DNA of 64,000 bases, from positions 52,666,915 through 52,730,914 of the forward strand of contig JAOANR010000006.1 in the NCBI GenBank assembly GCA_030278955.1, in the 5' to 3' direction. The notes under the pieces are model-generated. The model was not told where the DNA came from, made no database searches, and was given only the letters and a program-made list of their open reading frames with translations. Position 1 is the first letter of the stretch; every line of letters begins with the position of its first letter. This stretch comes from Hygrophila difformis. Lineage: Eukaryota; Streptophyta; Magnoliopsida; Lamiales; Acanthaceae. The position numbers and the translations under genes were made by a program. Shown here in pieces: positions 58,055-64,000 of this stretch.

Positions 58055-58390
58055 CTAGTGTCTCATGACGTCCTCCGGTGGGGTAGCAGGATCTTCCTCC
58101 GGATCTTCCTCCTCCGAACTCAGCGGTAGTAGGTCGTCAAAGATAGTGTTTAAATCTTGCCCGTGGGCATCGATGTATTCCTTTAGTATTAAGTTTTGTG
58201 TAGTGAGGGTTTGAACTTGGCGCTTGAGTTGGTTTATGCGGTGATGATCCGCCTCTCTCAAGTTGCCCATATGATGTAAATTGGCCTCCAACTGAGCCAT
58301 ACGGTACTTCATTTGCTCTAGGGTTTGGTGGGAATCGAGATGTACACTCATCATCCTGACCATCAACTGCATCATGTCTTGACTAGCCAT
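58055..58390 (-). CDS. Small coiled-coil frame between primer site and gag
   Basis: 111 residues, starting MASQDMMQLMVRMMSVHLD. Residues ~20-75 have heptad-like spacing (LEQMKYRMAQLEANLHHM, INQLKRQVQTLTTQN) and the end is acidic (SSEEEDPEEDP). It lies about 260 bp upstream of gag on the same strand and is absent from the gag-only sister element. I know no standard gene of this kind in Tekay elements. It may be a regulatory upstream frame or an acquired small protein; the function is unknown. Confidence 0.6.
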   Translation of the reverse strand: MASQDMMQLMVRMMSVHLDSHQTLEQMKYRMAQLEANLHHMGNLREADHHRINQLKRQVQTLTTQNLILKEYIDAHGQDLNTIFDDLLPLSSEEEDPEEDPATPPEDVMRH

Positions 58391-58419
58391 CTAGCGCAAG
58401 CAAGAGATCTAGGTTAATA

Positions 58420-58560
58420 TTCACCAAGATTATAAGTTCAATTCGCCAAGATTCTAGGTTCGAGTTTCCAAGATTCTAAGTTCAAGTTTCGCCAAGATGC
58501 TAAGTTCAAGTTTCGCCAAGATTCTAAGTTCAAGTCTCCAAGATTCTAAGTTCATAGCAG
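58420..58560 (-). repeat. Tandem repeat in chromovirus leader
   Basis: Six or so copies of a 20-25 base unit around CCAAGATTCTAAGTTCAAG; a shorter array is at 16440-16560 in the gag-only element. Confidence 0.75.
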
Positions 58561-58756
58561 AGATGCAACATGCATATGCAAATGATATTTCCCCCCAATA
58601 ATAATTTAATGCACCATATATATATTTTCCCATGGGTTTTTAAAAAAAATTTCTCCATGGAAATAATAATTTAAAATTTAAAATAATAGTCAAAATATTA
58701 ATAATAGTTTAAAAATAGTAATGGTTTAAAAAAAATAATAGTTTAAAAATAGCCGG

Positions 58757-58768
58757 GCTCTGATACCA
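58757..58768 (-). promoter_or_regulatory. Primer binding site, tRNA-iMet
   Basis: The minus strand reads TGGTATCAGAGC, three bases after the LTR end, complementary to the 3' end of plant initiator Met tRNA. Single copy here, unlike the gag-only element. Confidence 0.9.
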
Positions 58769-58771
58769 ACT

Positions 58772-61576
58772 TGTAACACCCCGGTTTTTGGTCACCCAAG
58801 TCGGGATGTCACCGCCACATCTCCCTAGTAAGACACGGTTTCTCCGAGCTTACTAAAGAGATGCAAGGCTAGGTATTGCAGTATTTAAAACATTTAAAGC
58901 ATTCGAAATAGCCCATACAATATAATTCGAAAATAATAATAGCATAGCGCAGCGGAAATATTTAGTTTAGTACAGTATCGCAGCGGAAATTATAAAAAGG
59001 GCCGACATGGCCAAAACACGGGTTAAACAGGCCCGTTCATAATATAGTCTAAGTACGAAATTTAAAAACAAAATAACAATCCCCAAAATCCCATGCATGA
59101 TTCGTGCTCATACAGGCTCATTCCACATATTCTGTAAAGAAAGGAATAAAAATGGTTTTGGTCAGCAAAATTGCTGAGTAAGTTAACACATGCATGATTG
59201 TAGGGTTTAAAAGCCATAAGTTTAATAATTTAACAAAAGCATGATAATAACATAATATTCAGTTTCATCTAATCCATATCCAATAGCATAATTTATCTCA
59301 GGCTCTATTTAATAACACATATCACATGGTTTAATCATAAAAGCCATAACTTAAATAAAGCATTTAAATAATTTAATTTGACAACAATATCATTTAATCT
59401 AGTTTAATTTAATTTAGAATCCCCATTACATTCCCGAATTGGTATTTCAAAGTTTCACGATAAAAATCGCGATGCCAACAAGTTTAGCCGGTAGCCCGGC
59501 GGCCGCAGCCGTATCAGCCATACCCAGTACCACTCCGGAGCCTCGGGAAACCCATACGGATATTCACGAGAGTGTAGGCTCTATATTTCGCCGTTTTGGC
59601 AATATCACATTTCAAGTATAGCGCGCGGGGTCACCATCGTCCATTACGGCACGAAGTGAATCGTTAGGGGGCACCCTGCAGAGCACTCACCCCTAATTTT
59701 AATTTATCAAGTTTGTAAGGGGATTTAATTTTTAAAATCTGCCTTCCATTGTATTCATTTAGAAACAATATCTCAATTCGTTTCAACCCTAAAGGTTAAT
59801 TCCATGTTTCAACAAGATTTCAAAATTTCGTTTCGGTAAATCACAGTTTACTCCAAAATTCGTCTAAAATCAGATTTAATTCCAAACATTCCAAAATTTC
59901 ATATCTGACTCGGAAACATCAAGATCTACAACTTTCGTGTTTTAACTTTTTCAATCCGAGATACCTAAGTAGGTCAAAATCGCCAATTTTCGCATAACAA
60001 GAAATCTGTCCGAGTTTAACATGTCACAGTTTAAAGATTTCAAATTCTAACATATCAATTCAACTCCAAACTTAATGAAATTTGACAGGGATCATCTTAA
60101 GACGTTTGTCTACAACTTTCATGTTTGGCCAAAGATCTAAAACAGCCTAGATCCTATGTCAAAACGAGATCAAGATCATTCCTAAGTTCTGTCCAAGATT
60201 TCAAGATCTAGAATTAAACAGTTCGGTTTCAACGGGTTTTCACATATCAAATCAACTCCAAAAATTCTCAAATTTTTAAAGTAGCTAGGTCTAAGTCTTA
60301 GGAACGTTTTTCGTGTTTTAAGTTTTTCCGTTTGAGTTCGTTTTAAGGGTCGGAAAAATTCACCAAATCTGTTGCGTCGGTAGAAAACAAAAGTGGACAG
60401 ATTTATGGTTCTTGTTGAATCTTTTAGGTTTCGAATTTTTTAAAATCTCCCAAAACCATGTAAGGTTAACTTACAGTGTCTATGAACGTCGGGGATGTCT
60501 AGTTCGGAGGCGTGGCTTCCAGATCACCGTTTCTCCTCTCCGTTCGTCGGGTTCTACGATCTAGATTCGATACGGGGTGTAGAAAGAAAAAGGAGATGAT
60601 TAGGATTCGTTTTCGAATCGTTTATTGAATAAAGATTGGGCCGAGACTTACCACGACTATGGAGATCTGTAGAGAAACTCGTCCAACAGCGTTCGTCTTG
60701 GTTTCGTGCCTCCGACGACTCCGGATTTAGGGTTTCGAACGTATAGGATGTTGTAGGGTTTTGTAAACTTGTTCGGGGCTCCCAAGGGGCTTATTTATAG
60801 AATTCTTAATTCCTAGGGCGTCCACAACCGACCTAGAAGTCTGGAGTCGAGAGATGTTCAACCGAAAGTCGAAAAATCCGCGTTCGGGCGAGAGATTCAC
60901 GCAACAAACGAATCTGTGAAGTGGCGCGGTCGTGGCGCGCTAAAGCCACTTCACCGCGCGGCCACCGCGCCGACTTCGCCTGGACTTCGGTCCGGGCGGG
61001 TCGTGCGATTCGTCGTGCTTTTCCGCCTCTCTTTCGGGTTTCTATCCCTCTATGCTCCCGAATTCCGATTTCCGGGGTATATTCGGGTTCATACTTTCCC
61101 TCTAATTTTATTCTCAGTCTAATTGGATGTTTTGGACTCGAATACTCGAGTTCATTAGTTTCGGGTTTTGGTGTACCATTTATCCATCCTTTTGTTTAAT
61201 TAAATTCCTTTAATCCCTTTTTAAGTAAAAATCTCATTTCTCATTTTCTTATCTTTATTTATTTCTTTTACTTGCTGGATTTGTTTATTTATTTATAGTA
61301 TTTATTTTATTTATTATTTATTTATTTAATTATTGTTTTATTTTATGTTGGAAAATTCTCGGGTATTACAGTCTACCCTCCTTAAGAATCAACTTCGTCC
61401 TCGAAGTTGTGTTTCGGCTTTTCTCGTCTCGTGCTAAGGTCTTGTGTTTGTTTTATTATGTTGCGACTGAACTTAGAATTAAAATTTCTAAGCTGCCTAC
61501 GTACCCGGTAAAGGGATCAAGCCATAACGTAGTTAAAAAATTTACAAAAATGCACGAAAAATTAGGGGGTATGACA
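58772..61576 (-). repeat. Right LTR (5', promoter LTR) of chromovirus
   Basis: 2805 bp; it differs from the left LTR by only scattered single bases. TATA box at 60792-60800 (minus CTATAAATA). It lacks the B-box-like array found in the related LTRs of the gag-only element. Flush with TGAAC at 61577. Confidence 0.93.
60792..60800 (-). promoter_or_regulatory. TATA box of chromovirus promoter LTR
   Basis: CTATAAATA on the minus strand, about 780 bases into the 5' LTR, conserved in the left LTR and in the gag-only sister. Confidence 0.6.
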
Positions 61577-61608
61577 TGAACATCTTCCAACCATCCCTAC
61601 GTTTGATC

Positions 61609-62205
61609 TAGGGGTGGAAAAAATTACCGAAAACTCGGTATGCCGAGCTTATCGTACCGAAAATTACCGAAAAATATCGAAATTTAGGTATGCCGAAATT
61701 TAGGTATACCGAAATTTAGGTATGCCGAAAAAAACGGTACGGTAACGGTATGGGAATACGAGATTTTCGGCATTTCGGTATACCGAAGTACCGAAACATT
61801 AATTTTAATATTATTTTAAAATTTAATATATATATATATTGTTGTTAAGACATTTGGAACTTTCAAGGGCCAATTTAAGTAATTTTTCGGTATACCCGCG
61901 ATTGGAAGATGCCCTACGGTATTGATTTTTTTCGGTATAGTTCGGTATGCCAATTTATAACGGTATGTAATGCATTGTTCGGTATGTAAAATTTTCGGTA
62001 TTTTTTGGTATTTTCGGTATTTTTCGGTATGTTTCGGTAAATATAATTTTCGGTACGGTAACGGCATAGATTATAGGAAACCGAAATTTTCGGTATACCG
62101 AAATATTCGGTATCGGTATCAGTATGATTTTTACCCATACCGAAATTTTCGGTACGGTACGGTAACGGTAACGGTATTTCGGTATACCGATTTTTGCCAC
62201 CCCTA
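61609..62205. mobile_element. hAT-type MITE, 597 bp
   Basis: Ends TAGGGGTGG...CCACCCCTA with a perfect 8-bp duplication GTTTGATC (61601-61608 and 62206-62213). The body is packed with CGGTAT / ATACCG and TTTCGGTA repeats in both orientations. Non-coding. It sits in the tandem-repeat tract just beyond the chromovirus. Confidence 0.95.
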
Positions 62206-62233
62206 GTTTGATCGTATGCCATAATATATGTTA

Positions 62234-62487
62234 CTCCGTCCCACTTCAGATGTCCTGTTTGACTTTTTGGCACTATTCATTGTTTAACTTTGACTTAATA
62301 TTATTATAAGTAAATATTTTTAAAAAAATAGTCGAGTTCAGTCTTGTTATATTCGTCTAATCGTGTAGTTTTAGAATATATATTTCATATAATTTTTACT
62401 TATAAAAATTTTGAGATATGATCGATTTAAAAAGTGCATTGGATTGTGTGCAGAAATCAAAAGACATCTTAAATGTGACAGAGGGAG
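62234..62487. mobile_element. Stowaway MITE, 254 bp
   Basis: It starts CTCCGTCCCAC, ends GACAGAGGGAG, and is flanked by TA on both sides (62232-62233, 62488-62489). Internal text (TGTTTGACTTTTTGGCACTATTCATTG, in part) is typical of plant Tc1/mariner-type MITEs. Confidence 0.85.
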
Positions 62488-62755
62488 TATTTGGTAATTA
62501 TATGCATTGTTCGGTTCATCATACGAGACGATGTAGCAGCAAAATAGCATTAAAACAGGAAAAGGTACGTGCACCACCTTCACATTAAAACATAAGACCC
62601 ATCCATACATAACACATCATACGATCAGAGTACAAATGTCCAACATCAGAAACACCAGAATAGTTTGTCACCAACACTTGTCAGAGTACATACCCAACAT
62701 CAATGTTTCACCAATACAGTTAGTCACCCACACTCCTCAAAGTACAAACCCAACA

Positions 62756-63871
62756 TTAATGTGTAGCTGGTCCAGCATTAGTTTCAGCAGAGGAATCAGC
62801 AACAGTGTTTGCCTCGTCGGAGGGGAAACTTTTTCGCGCATCGGGGTCGACGGCAGCAGGAGGGGGGTCGATGGTAGCCGCAGGGGGGTCGACGGTAGCC
62901 GCAGCGGGGTCGACGGTAGCCGCAGAGCTAAATGGAGCTGGCTTCTTTCGTACGGCGTAGGAAAGTTCGGGCACCTGCAAAGCTAGGACAGCTAAGTGCC
63001 TTGTGTCAAGCAACTGAATGGGAACTGCATCAATTACCTCGTCATCCGGATGGGTAGGTTGATCTTCAGATGGCCTGGCCTCATCCGCTGCTCCATCTTA
63101 CAGTTAAGCAATGTCATGTAAGAAACACTCAGAAGACTAGTATAATATGAATTGAAACAGAGGTATGAAAATTTATAACAGTAGTATTAGCACACGTTAC
63201 AGAGAAGTATCGAATATGTACTACAATAGTGTAGATAAACATAAATAGGAGCATTAGGATGGGAAGAGGCATTATACCTTGCCAGTCTGCGTTGCTACAG
63301 AGGCTTCCTCATCCAACTGGCCAGACTGCGACACTACAGGTGTCTCCTCCCCAACTGCTCCAGAATGCGGCTCCAACCCTACTTCCCGGGACTGCTGCAT
63401 TAGAGGCGTCTCCTCCTCCATTAACCCAGTCTGTGGCATTTCAGGCATCTTCATATCGATCTGGCCAGACTGCGGCACCACAGGCTCCATCTCACCCACT
63501 ACGCCAGTCTCTAGGACTTCACGCTGCAGAACACCAGTATTCACGTACTTTTGGATACGTATCCACCATCCAAAGCATTAGTATACGCTTAAGTTATAGA
63601 CAAGTATCAAATATTCTATACTTACATCTTTAGGCCTCGCATCCGAGACCAACCTCAATGCCACTTGTGCGCGATATAATTTAATATCGGTTGCCTTCTC
63701 CATATCCCAGAATGCCTTCGTGTCCCGCACAAAGGCCTCCACCCACCACATTACATGGACTCCACGGTCCAAACTTGCACTCTCTTGTTGCCTGCAAAAT
63801 TTTCGCGATACAATGTGATCGTTGAATTCAATGTTTACCATCCTCATCATATACCACTGCATGAAATTTGC
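62756..63871 (-). CDS. Unidentified multi-exon frame, runs off right edge
   Basis: Likely exons on the minus strand: about 63626-63871 (from acceptor TTTTCAG; NFMQWYMMRMVNIEFNDH...VALRLVSDARPKD, donor GTAAGTATAG), about 63276-63545 (QKYVNTGVLQREVLETG...TQTGK, donor GTATAA), and about 62756-63100 (DGAADEARPSEDQPTHPDDE...GPATH, stop). Another donor at ~63980 implies more exons beyond the window. The middle exon holds imperfect ~13-residue repeats (QSG/QTG-x-EE-P-V); the last holds a TVDPPAA-type repeat. I do not recognise the family. The WWVEAF...FWDMEKA segment suggests a transposon-associated protein, but that is a guess. Confidence 0.45.
62835..62935 (-). repeat. In-frame GTCGACGGTAGCCGCA repeat
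   Basis: Four copies of a 21-24 base unit with GGGGTCGA-GGTAGC encode Ala-Thr-Val/Ile-Asp-Pro-Pro repeats in the last exon of the unidentified frame. Unit length is a multiple of three, so the frame is kept. Confidence 0.8.
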
Positions 63872-64000
63872 CTGAAAAATACCAGTACTATTCTGTTAGC
63901 ATCGAAATACCGAACATCATCCCAACCATACAACTGCATAACATGAGTAAGACCAAACCACTCACTGAAAGTACTATACTTACCACTCTCGCTTGTGGCA

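Larger units (their letters stand above)
50249..61576 (-). mobile_element. Complete Tekay-type chromovirus (Ty3/gypsy)
   Basis: 11328 bp, with ends TGTAACACC...GGTATGACA and a perfect 5-bp duplication TGAAC (50244-50248 and 61577-61581). Both LTRs are 2805 bp and almost identical, so insertion is recent. Minus-strand order: promoter LTR (58772-61576), iMet primer site, a small coiled-coil frame, gag, pol, polypurine tract, LTR (50249-53053). The pol end resembles the chromodomain-bearing Tekay/Del lineage. Gag and pol share one frame broken by a single TGA at 56836-56838, so this copy may need readthrough or be inactive. Confidence 0.95.

Noticed and set aside
61816..62273. Tyr/Pro-rich frames over the hAT MITE
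   Set aside because: Translations of CGGTAT repeats in a non-coding MITE.

Overview
This is nuclear DNA of a flowering plant, most likely a dicot. It has multi-exon genes with GT-AG introns, plant-specific families (a DUF2921 membrane protein and a dnaJ 10-type chaperone), Ty3/gypsy retrotransposons with plant tRNA primer sites, a MULE, hAT and Stowaway MITEs, and AT-rich spacers. No species can be named from the sequence alone. Only two host genes look intact: the intronless DUF2921 gene (25393-28167, minus) and the ten-exon DnaJ gene (31728-38216, minus).

Layout. 1-21971 is a very large non-autonomous LTR retrotransposon of Athila-like design. Its left LTR runs off the window (1-2546). It has a tRNA-Asp-type primer binding site (2547-2564), a long structured leader, an uncharacterised polyprotein frame broken by two TAG codons and a G8 frameshift (5262-9885), a 3' noncoding region, and a right LTR from 11547. 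The right LTR is interrupted by a second retrotransposon (11997-19689, minus strand, CATCC target duplication). That element is a gag-only Tekay-like chromovirus derivative whose LTRs carry arrays of a tRNA B-box-like motif. The right LTR of the host element resumes at 19695 and is cut off near 21971.

21972-24700 is repeat-rich spacer with a TAA microsatellite. A plus-strand DUF2921 pseudogene fragment (24720-25150) lies tail-to-tail with the intact DUF2921 gene. 28168-31727 is spacer with a decayed Ty3/gypsy remnant. The DnaJ gene follows, with a worn Stowaway-like MITE upstream of it.

39254-44057 holds a dead MULE transposase (plus) facing a minus-strand GRF-zinc-finger/transmembrane reading frame. 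A 767-bp hAT MITE (GTCGTGAC duplication) splits that frame. Just upstream of the GRF frame sits a 4544-bp solo LTR of the Athila-like family (44137-48680, ATGGG duplication). 48690-50248 is a tandem-repeat tract. A complete, young Tekay-type chromovirus (50249-61576, minus, TGAAC duplication, two 2805-bp LTRs) is inserted in it. It has gag and pol in one frame, interrupted by one TGA. After it come a 597-bp hAT MITE (GTTTGATC duplication), a Stowaway MITE and an unidentified minus-strand multi-exon frame that runs off the right edge.

The insertions give a relative history: the Athila-like element is older than the gag-only element inside it, the GRF frame is older than its hAT insertion, and the tandem-repeat tract is older than the chromovirus. 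The most interesting signals are the B-box-like arrays in the gag-only element, evidence that this element moved its LTR boundary by priming from an internal polypurine tract, the large RT-less element with its unknown polyprotein, and repeated CpG-rich palindromes and PPT-bearing hairpins in that family.
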